From: Chitinophagaceae bacterium
GTDB lineage: Bacteria > Bacteroidota > Bacteroidia > Chitinophagales > Chitinophagaceae
Direction of reading: 5' to 3'
Assembly (NCBI GenBank): GCA_019454915.1
Contig: JACFNM010000186.1
Location: 980-8,208, forward strand
DNA: 7,229 nt
Of the stretch, positions 1 through 5,954 are shown one piece after another. The position numbers and the translations under genes were made by a program. Position 1 is the stretch's first letter, and each line of letters begins with the position of its first letter. The notes beneath the pieces are model-generated. The model was given only the letters and a program-made list of their open reading frames with translations, was not told the DNA's origin and searched no databases.

Positions 1-479
1 CTCCAGTCTGCTTTATTACTCTGAATCCTGATCCTTTCTATTTCTTCCAAATTAAGCGGCACAAGGCTTTCGCCATCCCGCCCGTAAAAATGGCCTTCAA
101 AAGAAACTGGTAGTCCTTTTGGCGCGGGTGGTATTTGAAATAGGATAACCCTGCCTTCGTTTAAGTGCAATTCGTAAATCTCGAGAAAAGTGATCCGATT
201 TGAAGTTTTATCTGCCAGTTCCTTTTTCAGATTATCCAAATCGGGTCTGTTCTCCCGAAATTTAGTACCAACAATTTTATGCTCTTTGTTTTCAACACCA
301 AAAACCAACCATGCGCCATTTTTTTTCATCAAATTGGCTTCATTGCTTAATGCTGAAAAATATTTTCCAAGTTTACCAAAATCATATCCTGCTTTCGCTT
401 CTTTAAATTCTACAATCTCATTTTCTGCCTGCAGGTTCAGCAATTGACGCAACTTTAATTTTAATTCCTGTTCTGTCAT
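1..479 (-). CDS. AlbA_2 (Schlafen-type) domain protein, N-terminal part
   Basis: The minus-strand frame starts at ATG 479-477 and stays open for about 159 codons to the window edge, so the C-terminus is missing. The first residues are MTEQELKLKLRQLL. The motif NEIVEFKEAK (about residues 20-29), then a conserved KLGKYFSALSNEAN helix and GAWLVFGVENK strand, match the AlbA_2/Schlafen DNA/RNA-binding domain. FYGRDGESLVPL near residue 140 fits the YxRxGxx(S/T) element that usually closes that domain. Full-length family members often carry a C-terminal GHKL-type ATPase or winged-helix segment and are annotated as ATP-binding or transcriptional regulator proteins; that part is not visible. The start codon overlaps the upstream helicase stop by four bases (ATGA), so the two genes are very likely translationally coupled. 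A role in nucleic-acid recognition within a restriction or defence operon is inference from context. Confidence 0.82.
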   Translation of the reverse strand, partial: MTEQELKLKLRQLLNLQAENEIVEFKEAKAGYDFGKLGKYFSALSNEANLMKKNGAWLVFGVENKEHKIVGTKFRENRPDLDNLKKELADKTSNRITFLEIYELHLNEGRVILFQIPPAPKGLPVSFEGHFYGRDGESLVPLNLEEIERIRIQSNKADW

Positions 480-3136
480 TTCACTTCAAATATTTTGTGA
501 ACATCCTCAAATAATTTCAAATCTCTTTTCACCTCATCCCACTTTTCCTGTTTTACATAAACGGGCTGATAGGTATATTCACTTTGGGCATGGTTGATGT
601 CTCTGCACCAAGTTGCCAGACGTTTGATTTTTAGTTGGTCGTCTAAATCTTCCCTGCCTTTGGTTTCAAGTATGTAAAAAGTGTTGGCGCCTGTTTTTAC
701 AAAAAAGTCGGGGAAATATTCTCTTATATTTCCATCCTGTGCTTGGTATTCAATTTTGAAATTGACGCCGCCTTCTCCCATGGTGTTTTTTGCGAATGCA
801 ATTACATCTGAAAAGCGGCTTTCCAAAAAAGAAGCTACTTCTAACTCAAATGGATTGTCGCCAATGATTTTATTGAAAACCGACTTTTTGGGGATAAGGA
901 AGGGCTGATTTTCAGCCACCTTTGGACGGGTCAGTTTTAGTGAGATATAATTTTTTACTTCAGCGCTTCCCTTATCGGTGATCGTTAATTCGTCTATAGC
1001 TTTTTTAAACGTATTGCGCAGTATTTCTTTAGGCTTTATTTCAGAAAGGTTTCTAAGCATTTGCGGGTCGCTCAACTCCACTTCATTAGTGAAAAGCTGG
1101 TACTTGATGAAGCTTTCTACCTTTGGATAAAGGATATGGAAACCGCTTACCAGGCGGCAGTCTTTCAAAATAGAGGAGGTAAAAAAGGCAATTACATTCC
1201 GGTAATCCGGTACGTTGTCTTTAAAAACAGTCTTATGCGATAAATTTCCTTCAATATCATTAAAAACAATTTCCTTCAATTCGTCTGCATTGTATTTTTT
1301 TAAGGGTACTTTTTCGTTTTGGAATTGGCCCACGTTAATGAGTTCAAGATTTTTGAACTCACGGTAAATCCTCGGGCTCATTTGTGGAATGGGAATATCC
1401 AGTTCATCCAAATTTTTATCGGGGTTCTCATTGTCCACCTCTACAATTATCGGTGATTTACCTTTTGTACCCTTACCCATGGGACTGTATTGGAACTCCA
1501 CACCTTCGGTTTTCAGTTCTTCCACAAACTCCAAAAACTTAGGTGTTCCTACAATCACCAGTTTTTCGGGGGTATCCAAAGAAAACATTTTTCTCAAACC
1601 ACGGCCAATCGTTTGTTCAGGAAGTATTTTTGAATCCGCCCCATACGGACGAAGTCCGACAATGGTGGAGACGTTCCGAACATCCCAACCTTCACGCAAC
1701 ATCAACACTGAAACAACGGCTTTGTAGAGCGAATCATCACTATCAATATCGTCTGCAGCTTCACGTAACTTATCCAACTCCTGCTTATCTTTTTTGCTTG
1801 CAGCGGCTTCCTTAATTTCACCGGATTGATTGGTATGGATGGTTAATACAGAATTTTTCAGTTTGGAATAATTGGCTTCTAAAAATGCAGCAGCCTGGTC
1901 AGCTTCTTTTGTGCTCATGGTCATCACGAAAAGAATGGGTGTTTTGTAATTCTTTAGCTCTTCAAATTGCTTTTCCCATTCCAAATATCCCAAATGAATA
2001 TAGTCGTGGTATCGTTCTATAAAATCGCTGCTTTCCTTTTCATGAATTTTTTGCCTTGATACTTCGTCAGGCAAGACGGGTGATTTAACTACATTTTGTT
2101 TAATAGCTTCCACCAAAGGATAGTCACAGATAGTTTGAACGAAGATAGCGCCGTCGTTGTGCCGGGGTGTGGCCGTGAAGTCTGTTTGCAAGCTGATACC
2201 GCTTCCCGTCTTCAACTTAAGTTTGTTGTTTATGTCTTCAATACTTTTGAACCAGGCTAAAGAACTGTCGTGAATATGATGAGCCTCGTCATTGAGCAGC
2301 ACCAGATTTTTTATCTTATCGCTCCTTAATATTTTGCCAAGGTCTATGCCTTTGGATGTGTCAGCATCTGGCTTTGGCTTTACGCCTAAAAAGATTGTTT
2401 CAAAACTCTCTTCCGGCTCTTCATTAAAGAATACGCGATGAATGTTGGTCAGGAAAATATTCCCGGATTCAGTTATGGGTTTTAAGTCGTCCTGAATATG
2501 CAGGGTTAACTGAAAATCGTTTTTCCAGTCCTTGTCATCAAACCCATTGTCCGGAATGAATGGCTCATCAAAGAACATTTTCAATCCGTCGAAATCTTTT
2601 CTTAAGCGATTCAACACAATGATATTCGGAGCAATTATCAAAAAATTCCTGGATAAACTACTGTCAGTTTCATAAAGGTTATAGAAATAAGACCAAACCA
2701 AAGTCAGTCCCATTACCTTGGTTTTCCCGGAACCCGTTGCCATTTTTATGACATAGCGTGTCCAGTTTTCATCGAACATACCCGTGCTGATGCGCCCAGA
2801 TGAATCAAACTTCATCAATTCGTATTTATCTTTTGCATGAACGATTTCATATAGGTAAATGATGGATTCTATAGCTTCGCGTTGCGAAAAGAAGAAGTTG
2901 AACCTGGTCTCACCGATTAGGTGCTCGCGATTGAACCAGAAATTCAAAAGTGATTTTGTTGTCTGGGAAGCACCTTCGTAATTATTTTCACGCCATGCAG
3001 CCACTGCTACCCTGATTTTATACACCAAAGGAGGCAGCAGTTTGTCATAAGCGTTTTGAAGCGCGTCAATCTGGCTTTGCGCAGGCGCCCACCTTTCGTT
3101 GGGTGTTAATATTTTAAACGGGTCTGAAAATTTCAT
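476..3136 (-). CDS. Type III restriction-like DEAD/DEAH helicase with C-terminal nuclease
   Basis: An 886-residue SF2 helicase-nuclease resembling the Res subunit of type III restriction enzymes. Visible motifs: Walker A ATGSGKTK (K138), DEAH at 283-286, motif III TAT at 321-323, motif V-like REGWDVRN at 481-488, and motif VI QTIGRGLR at 508-515. A charged, possibly coiled linker lies at about 437-470. Near the C-terminus, FPDFFV (D810) followed by ETKG (E824, K826) forms an apparently intact PD-(D/E)xK nuclease core, with an acidic helix NPFELEVASF just before it. The family uses ATP to translocate on or remodel DNA and cleaves it when paired with a methyltransferase (Mod) that gives specificity. 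No mod gene is visible; it could lie beyond the left edge. The start ATG sits about 12 nt below the predicted transcription start. The gene is first in an operon with the AlbA_2 gene. Role in phage or plasmid defence is inferred, not shown. Confidence 0.88.
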   Translation of the reverse strand: MKFSDPFKILTPNERWAPAQSQIDALQNAYDKLLPPLVYKIRVAVAAWRENNYEGASQTTKSLLNFWFNREHLIGETRFNFFFSQREAIESIIYLYEIVHAKDKYELMKFDSSGRISTGMFDENWTRYVIKMATGSGKTKVMGLTLVWSYFYNLYETDSSLSRNFLIIAPNIIVLNRLRKDFDGLKMFFDEPFIPDNGFDDKDWKNDFQLTLHIQDDLKPITESGNIFLTNIHRVFFNEEPEESFETIFLGVKPKPDADTSKGIDLGKILRSDKIKNLVLLNDEAHHIHDSSLAWFKSIEDINNKLKLKTGSGISLQTDFTATPRHNDGAIFVQTICDYPLVEAIKQNVVKSPVLPDEVSRQKIHEKESSDFIERYHDYIHLGYLEWEKQFEELKNYKTPILFVMTMSTKEADQAAAFLEANYSKLKNSVLTIHTNQSGEIKEAAASKKDKQELDKLREAADDIDSDDSLYKAVVSVLMLREGWDVRNVSTIVGLRPYGADSKILPEQTIGRGLRKMFSLDTPEKLVIVGTPKFLEFVEELKTEGVEFQYSPMGKGTKGKSPIIVEVDNENPDKNLDELDIPIPQMSPRIYREFKNLELINVGQFQNEKVPLKKYNADELKEIVFNDIEGNLSHKTVFKDNVPDYRNVIAFFTSSILKDCRLVSGFHILYPKVESFIKYQLFTNEVELSDPQMLRNLSEIKPKEILRNTFKKAIDELTITDKGSAEVKNYISLKLTRPKVAENQPFLIPKKSVFNKIIGDNPFELEVASFLESRFSDVIAFAKNTMGEGGVNFKIEYQAQDGNIREYFPDFFVKTGANTFYILETKGREDLDDQLKIKRLATWCRDINHAQSEYTYQPVYVKQEKWDEVKRDLKLFEDVHKIFEVK

Positions 3137-3155
3137 CTCATTGTCAAGTATCGTT

Positions 3156-3163
3156 CAAAGTTA
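3156..3163 (-). promoter_or_regulatory. Bacteroidota -7 box for the helicase operon
   Basis: Read on the minus strand this is TAACTTTG, an exact match to the TAnnTTTG -7 element. It would place the transcript start near 3149, about a dozen bases before the ATG. No clear TTG -33 element is present at the usual distance; that region carries the TATCAGATG repeats instead, so transcription may depend on a regulator. Confidence 0.5.
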
Positions 3164-3166
3164 ACA

Positions 3167-3195
3167 TATCAGATGTATTGTTGTAGTATCAGATG
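3167..3195. repeat. Direct repeat TATCAGATG x2, possible operator
   Basis: TATCAGATG occurs at 3167-3175 and again at 3187-3195. The 20-bp period is about two helical turns, directly upstream of the -7 box of the helicase operon. A shorter match, TATCAGA, lies at 3250-3256, 63 bp further. A same-face pair over a -33 region is the layout of a regulator binding site, but no regulator gene is visible and nine-base repeats can arise by chance. Confidence 0.35.
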
Positions 3196-3446
3196 CGGCG
3201 TATTACTAATTTTTGAAAGGTATACATTGCTGTTTTCCGGGCGTACTGATATCAGACTGCCTATTGAACCGACGGGTTAGCCGCTGATTGTAGTTAGATG
3301 ACTTTGCCTGGGCAAGCCCCTTCGGACAACTCAGAGTAATACCGGTAAACAACGCCGGGCGAATTGTGATACCCGGCTGAAAAAAATGGCAGAACTATGA
3401 ACAGGGCGCCGGGCTGAAGATCTATTAGCTGCTGAACGAATAAAAA
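3196..3446. other. Non-coding gap with GC-rich alternative hairpins
   Basis: No convincing gene lies here between the divergent helicase operon and lipoprotein gene. It contains GCCGGG at 3354-3359, its complement CCCGGC at 3372-3377, and a second GCCGGG at 3408-3413. The middle copy can therefore pair with either neighbour in an RNA read in the + direction. A near-consensus -7 box (TGACTTTG, 3299-3306) could serve the lipoprotein gene but has no TTG partner. No match to a known riboswitch or RNA gene was recognised. Confidence 0.4.
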
Positions 3447-3893
3447 ATGAAAAGAATTGCTTTATTATTGTCATTCGGGTTTTTTGTATTGACGGCTTGT
3501 AACAATCCGCAAAGCTATTCTTCGGAAAATGCAAAGAACCAAACAGATTCGGAATTATCAACCGTTGTAGGTGGCAAAGATGTGCACGGCCGCCAAACTG
3601 CGACGGGCGAAATATGGAGTGAACTGAATCGAAATTGCATGCAGGCTTTTAGTGTTGCCCAACGACTAAATCCTGTTGGCGTGAAGGAGGGCGAAGCGAT
3701 CATCAGCGCCTTTGTTTTATTCAGTGAGGATAAATCAAAAGTCGAATTGTTCTTACGTGAAGAAAAGATGGTATCCACTATTACGGAAAGATCGGAGGAT
3801 AATGTATATCAGGGTGGTGAGTATAAATTTGATGCCCATGAATCTGTGCTGTACATTAACGGGGAAAAGAAATATGATGGTAAAGGGCAATAG
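3447..3893 (+). CDS. Small lipoprotein of unknown function
   Basis: A 148-residue protein with a clear lipoprotein signal: MKR, a hydrophobic stretch (residues 4-15), and lipobox LTAC with the acylated cysteine at position 18. It should be exported and anchored in the cell envelope. The mature part starts with a Ser/Asn/Gln-rich linker (19-39), followed by GGKDVHGRQ (42-50), a Trp at 57 and Cys at 64, then a compact alternating segment (about 86-146) that looks beta-rich. The pattern GKDxHG...W...C...AFVxFSEDKSKxELFL recalls a widespread family of uncharacterised Bacteroidota secreted proteins (recollection, not a search). There is no Shine-Dalgarno; the start follows an A-rich tract (TAAAAA), as usual in the phylum. 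The gene stands alone, divergent from the helicase operon, with a weak terminator about 40 bp downstream. Confidence 0.8.
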   Translation: MKRIALLLSFGFFVLTACNNPQSYSSENAKNQTDSELSTVVGGKDVHGRQTATGEIWSELNRNCMQAFSVAQRLNPVGVKEGEAIISAFVLFSEDKSKVELFLREEKMVSTITERSEDNVYQGGEYKFDAHESVLYINGEKKYDGKGQ

Positions 3894-3929
3894 TAGGTTT
3901 TTCTGTTCAATTGGTAAATGGTTAGGTGA

Positions 3930-3954
3930 GACAGATGTGTTGTCTGTTGTTTTT
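3930..3954 (+). terminator. Weak intrinsic terminator after the lipoprotein gene
   Basis: GACAGAT (3930-3936) pairs with GTCTGTT (3942-3948) around a GTGTT loop, including two G-U pairs, and a five-T run follows at 3950-3954. The stem is AU-rich and the T run short, so termination may be partial. A second 6-bp stem, CGCTTA/TAAGCG (3973-3978 with 3992-3997), lies downstream. Confidence 0.45.
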
Positions 3955-4012
3955 AAATCACTTTCTTTCGAACGCTTACCCGGACTGCATTTAAGCGATT
4001 TTAAAAAATAAA

Positions 4013-4045
4013 TTTGTTTGTAAAAAAATATTGCCCTTATCTTTG
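4013..4045 (+). promoter_or_regulatory. Promoter of the SAM-I leader and trans-sulfuration gene
   Basis: The -7 box TATCTTTG (4038-4045) matches TAnnTTTG exactly. TTTG occurs upstream at 4013-4016 (21-bp gap) and 4017-4020 (17-bp gap), both within the accepted range for the -33 element. Transcription would start near 4052, about 28 nt before the riboswitch P1 helix. A second -7-like match, TAAATTTG, sits at 4009-4016. Confidence 0.7.
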
Positions 4046-4079
4046 CGGCAGTTCTTTTCACTACAGTTATTGTAGATTA

Positions 4080-4194
4080 CTTATCAAGAAAGGTGGAGGG
4101 TAATGGCCCTGCGAAGCCTTGGCAACCTCCTGTTAAACGATTCGTTTAATAGGGAAGGTGCCAATTCCATCACGTGCAAAACGTGAAAGATAAG
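4080..4194 (+). promoter_or_regulatory. SAM-I (S-box) riboswitch aptamer
   Basis: All S-box elements can be drawn. P1 is CTTATC (4080-4085) with GATAAG (4189-4194). P2 has an outer AAGG/CCTT (4090-4093 with 4117-4120) and inner AGGG/CCCT (4097-4100 with 4107-4110), separated by a kink-turn-like GGA/GCGAA bulge. The conserved GGCAACC is at 4121-4127. P3 is TTAAACG/CGTTTAA (4133-4139 with 4143-4149). AAGGTGCCAATTCC spans 4155-4168. P4 is CACGT/ACGTG (4171-4175 with 4181-4185), followed by GAAAGAT. The P2 loop ATGG (4103-4106) can form the expected pseudoknot with CCAT (4167-4170). The RNA binds S-adenosylmethionine and switches off downstream expression when SAM is abundant. Its position ahead of a methionine/cysteine trans-sulfuration gene is typical of the class. 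Confidence 0.95.
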
Positions 4195-4265
4195 CCGGAT
4201 ATAAAGCTCATAAATATATTGTAACATATTGAAAGCTCATCTGATTTATCGGGTGAGCTTTTTTT
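4189..4265 (+). terminator. SAM-I expression platform: antiterminator and intrinsic terminator
   Basis: The terminator stem pairs 4232-4242 with 4251-4261 (core AAAGCTCA/TGAGCTTT, extended by U-G, C-G, U-G), with loop GATTTATC and a T run at 4259-4265. The competing antiterminator pairs GATAAGCCGGAT (4189-4200, the 3' strand of P1 and beyond) with ATCTGATTTATC (4239-4250): 11 of 12 positions pair, two as G-U. SAM binding stabilises P1, frees the terminator and stops transcription. AAAGCTCA also occurs at 4203-4210, giving another possible partner for the terminator 3' strand. Confidence 0.88.
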
Positions 4266-4330
4266 GTGGCTCCCCGTTCCTCTTTTTTGGTAAGTAATGA
4301 TTTATTTTTTAATAATTAAAACTAAAAAAG

Positions 4331-5518
4331 ATGAGCAATTTATCAACACAAGTCATTCACAGCGTGCCGGTGGATCCATTTACAGGAGCAGTTTCAGTGC
4401 CTATATACCAGGCTAGTACTTACGTGCAGGAAGCTCCGGGGATTAACAAGGGATATGATTATTCCCGGAGTGGTAATCCTACCCGTTCAGCGGTGGAAAC
4501 GTTGATAGCCGATCTTGAAAAGGGCGCCGTTGGAACGGCTTTCGCCAGTGGATTGGCCGCTATCGACGCCGTTATTAAGTTATTGTCTGTCGGGGATGAA
4601 ATCATTGCGGTGGATGATATTTACGGAGGAGCTTTTCGCTTGTTTACGCACGTGTATAAGAAGCTGGGAATTTCGGTCCGTTATGTGGACACCTCGGTGG
4701 CGGAGAACGTGCTCAATGCCATCACTCCGAAAACGAAACTGATTTGGTTAGAGACGCCGACAAACCCCACGTTAAAAGTTTCTGATATTGAAGCCATTTC
4801 AAAAATAGCAAAGGCTCATCATGCCCTGCTTTGTGTAGATAATACCTTTGCCTCTCCGGCGCTTCAATTGCCACTCACGCTCGGCGCGGATATCGTCGTA
4901 CACTCTGCCACCAAATATCTCGGCGGTCACAGCGACCTGATTGCAGGGCTGGTGGTGACCAGGGATAAGGAGTTGGGTGATCGTATCCGCTTTATACAAA
5001 ATGCAAGCGGATCGGTACTCTCACCCTTCGATAGCTGGCTGCTGATACGGGGGATTGAAACGCTCCCGATTCGGATTAAGCAACATTGTTTGAATGCTCA
5101 GGCCGTAGCTGAGTTTCTCCAGGGACATCCGGCCGTAAACAAAGTATTTTATCCGGGGTTAACAGATCACTTCAATCATGATGTAGCGGCAAGGCAGGCC
5201 CGTGGATTCGGGGGAGTGGTTTCGTTTGAATTAAAGGCTTATTCCCCTACGGCTGCCAATGCTTTTGTTACTTCTACTAAATATTTCAAGTTGGCAGAGA
5301 GTCTGGGCGGTGTAAAGAGTTTATTATGTCTTCCCGCGCTCATGACCCATTTGTCTATACCAGAAGAAATACGGAAACATTCCGGCGTTTCCGGCAATCT
5401 GATCAGGTTAAGCGTGGGACTTGAAGATGCAGATGATCTGATTCAGGATTTGGAAAATGCGTTCGCGAAAATCGAACGCAAGACCGCGACAACAAGGTTG
5501 ACGGAAGCCTCCGCGTAG
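4331..5518 (+). CDS. Cystathionine gamma-synthase/lyase family PLP enzyme
   Basis: A 395-residue enzyme of the Cys/Met metabolism PLP family, about the usual family length. Landmarks: YDYSRSGNPTR (42-52, phosphate-binding Tyr/Arg of the neighbouring subunit), Tyr98 in DDIYGG (stacks on PLP), N145 in ETPTNP, D170 in VDNTF (pyridine nitrogen), K195 in HSATKYLGGHSD (Schiff-base lysine), AESLGG (322-327) and R359 in LIRLSVGLED (substrate carboxylate). These enzymes join activated homoserine with cysteine to give cystathionine, or cleave cystathionine; the SAM-I leader argues for the synthesis direction (MetB-like, methionine pathway). The residue before SL in the SLGG(x)xSL motif is Lys329, where synthases and lyases usually have Glu and sulfhydrylases (MetY/MetZ) have Lys, so direct sulfhydrylation is an alternative. 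The start follows an A-rich leader without Shine-Dalgarno. No symbol is assigned because the reaction is ambiguous. Confidence 0.93.
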   Translation: MSNLSTQVIHSVPVDPFTGAVSVPIYQASTYVQEAPGINKGYDYSRSGNPTRSAVETLIADLEKGAVGTAFASGLAAIDAVIKLLSVGDEIIAVDDIYGGAFRLFTHVYKKLGISVRYVDTSVAENVLNAITPKTKLIWLETPTNPTLKVSDIEAISKIAKAHHALLCVDNTFASPALQLPLTLGADIVVHSATKYLGGHSDLIAGLVVTRDKELGDRIRFIQNASGSVLSPFDSWLLIRGIETLPIRIKQHCLNAQAVAEFLQGHPAVNKVFYPGLTDHFNHDVAARQARGFGGVVSFELKAYSPTAANAFVTSTKYFKLAESLGGVKSLLCLPALMTHLSIPEEIRKHSGVSGNLIRLSVGLEDADDLIQDLENAFAKIERKTATTRLTEASA

Positions 5519-5584
5519 CACATCTATTTGAAGCAGCCGTTGTAAACCTATGTCATTATTATTTTAATAAGTAAAAATAAAAAG

Positions 5585-5614
5585 TTGTTTTATATCGTTA
5601 GTCTACTATTTTTG
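5585..5614 (+). promoter_or_regulatory. Consensus promoter inside the left arm of the inverted repeat
   Basis: TTG at 5585-5587 and TATTTTTG (5607-5614, exact TAnnTTTG) are 19 bp apart. The -7 box lies within a 23-bp palindrome (5599-5621), an arrangement expected of a repressor site. Transcription would start near 5621 and copy the inverted repeat, then read into the TonB receptor leader. No start codon follows closely, so the product would be a leader or small RNA. Confidence 0.5.
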
Positions 5615-5621
5615 TGGACAA
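5599..5621. promoter_or_regulatory. Left copy of 23-bp palindrome (putative operator)
   Basis: TAGTCTA-N9-TGGACAA, a near palindrome of the form TAGTCYA-N9-TRGACTA. It encloses the -7 box TATTTTTG of the 5585 promoter. Dyad length and spacing are in the range bound by dimeric regulators; the regulator is unknown and not encoded in the window. Confidence 0.45.
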
Positions 5622-5714
5622 TAGACAAAGTTTTTTCTGAAGCCCCTGTGAGGCCGGAAATATTATGGTGGTCATGTATTGCTGCGCAATAGCAGGGGCT
5701 TCAGAAAAAAATAG

Positions 5715-5737
5715 TAGTCTATAAAAATAGTGGACTA
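5715..5737. promoter_or_regulatory. Right copy of 23-bp palindrome (putative operator)
   Basis: TAGTCTA-N9-TGGACTA, with only one mismatch between its seven-base arms. It ends five bases before the -33 TTTG of the TonB receptor promoter. Start-to-start distance to the left copy is 116 bp, close to eleven helical turns, so proteins on both copies could face the same side of the DNA. Confidence 0.45.
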
Positions 5738-5741
5738 AAAA

Positions 5742-5773
5742 TTTGGAAGTATAAATATTCGCTTTTAGCTTTG
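5742..5773 (+). promoter_or_regulatory. Promoter of the TonB receptor leader
   Basis: TTTG at 5742-5745 and TAGCTTTG (5766-5773, exact TAnnTTTG) are separated by 20 bp. The transcript would start near 5780, about 22 nt before P1 of the S-box-like aptamer, mirroring the spacing at the first riboswitch. This predicts a leader of about 480 nt. Confidence 0.68.
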
Positions 5774-5801
5774 CACCATCTAATTAATCACCACCATTAG
5801 T

Positions 5802-5918
5802 TAGTTAATTTATACAGAAGAAGGGAGAGTCAGGCTCTGTGAACTTCTGGCAACTTCCGCAAGAGCGGATAAGTGCCTAACCTGGTCTAAACAATATTTA
5901 GAAACTATAAATTGACTA
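5802..5918 (+). promoter_or_regulatory. Divergent SAM-I-clan riboswitch-like aptamer
   Basis: An S-box architecture can be drawn in full. P1 is 13 bp (5802-5814 with 5906-5918, one U-G). P2a is AGAAG/CTTCT (5819-5823 with 5844-5848), then a GG/TGTGAA kink-turn-like bulge, then P2b AGAG/CTCT (5826-5829 with 5835-5838). GGCAAC is at 5849-5854. P3 is TCCGC/GCGGA (5856-5860 with 5865-5869). AAGTGCCTAACC spans 5871-5882. P4 is TCTAAA/TTTAGA (5886-5891 with 5897-5902), followed by AAAC. The P2 loop CAGG (5831-5834) complements CCTG (5881-5884), the S-box pseudoknot. The bases equivalent to known SAM contacts (G in AGA, AA in GGCAAC, UG in AAGTGCC) appear kept. Stem sequences differ widely from the upstream S-box, so this is not a recent duplicate. 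SAM is the default ligand; a variant ligand is possible. Confidence 0.78.
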
Positions 5919-5954
5919 CGTCATGCATTCAGGAACAAGATCCTTTCACTTGAT

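Larger units (their letters stand above)
5598..5738. repeat. 141-bp imperfect inverted repeat
   Basis: The inner arms are perfect over 18 bp: TTTTTTCTGAAGCCCCTG (5631-5648) and its complement at 5693-5710, with a 44-nt loop that contains its own 6-bp hairpin (TATTGC/GCAATA, 5677-5682 with 5686-5691). The outer arms match as TTAGTCYACTATTTTT plus ATAGAC; the left arm has seven extra bases (5614-5620) between these blocks. It is not a normal terminator in either direction, because T runs precede and A runs follow the stem on both strands. No target-site duplication or transposase was seen. It could be a MITE-like repeat, a folded RNA, or a pair of regulator sites brought together. Confidence 0.75.

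Noticed and set aside
190..447. 85-codon + strand ORF
   Set aside because: It lies antisense to the AlbA_2 gene, whose domain motifs are clear; no recognisable protein features.
3173..3280. 35-codon + strand ORF in the gap upstream of the lipoprotein gene
   Set aside because: Short, cysteine-rich by chance, no family resemblance and no promoter at suitable distance.
3281..3420. Possible RNA gene (tmRNA, RNase P or riboswitch) in the GC-rich gap
   Set aside because: The hairpins are local and none of the diagnostic conserved segments of these RNAs could be found.
3515..3778. Minus-strand ORF overlapping the lipoprotein gene
   Set aside because: Shadow of a gene with a convincing signal peptide and lipobox; overlapping frames at 3331-3561, 3712-4011 and 3753-4061 were dismissed likewise.
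5631..5710. 18-bp stem considered as a bidirectional terminator for the trans-sulfuration gene
   Set aside because: On both strands the stem is preceded by T and followed by A runs, the reverse of an intrinsic terminator.
5598..5738. Insertion sequence
   Set aside because: No transposase and no target-site duplication; at most a MITE-like remnant.
5815..5920. Cobalamin riboswitch, common before TonB receptors
   Set aside because: AGTCAGG looks like part of a B12 box, but the rest of the box and the upstream conserved core are missing, while the S-box elements all fit.
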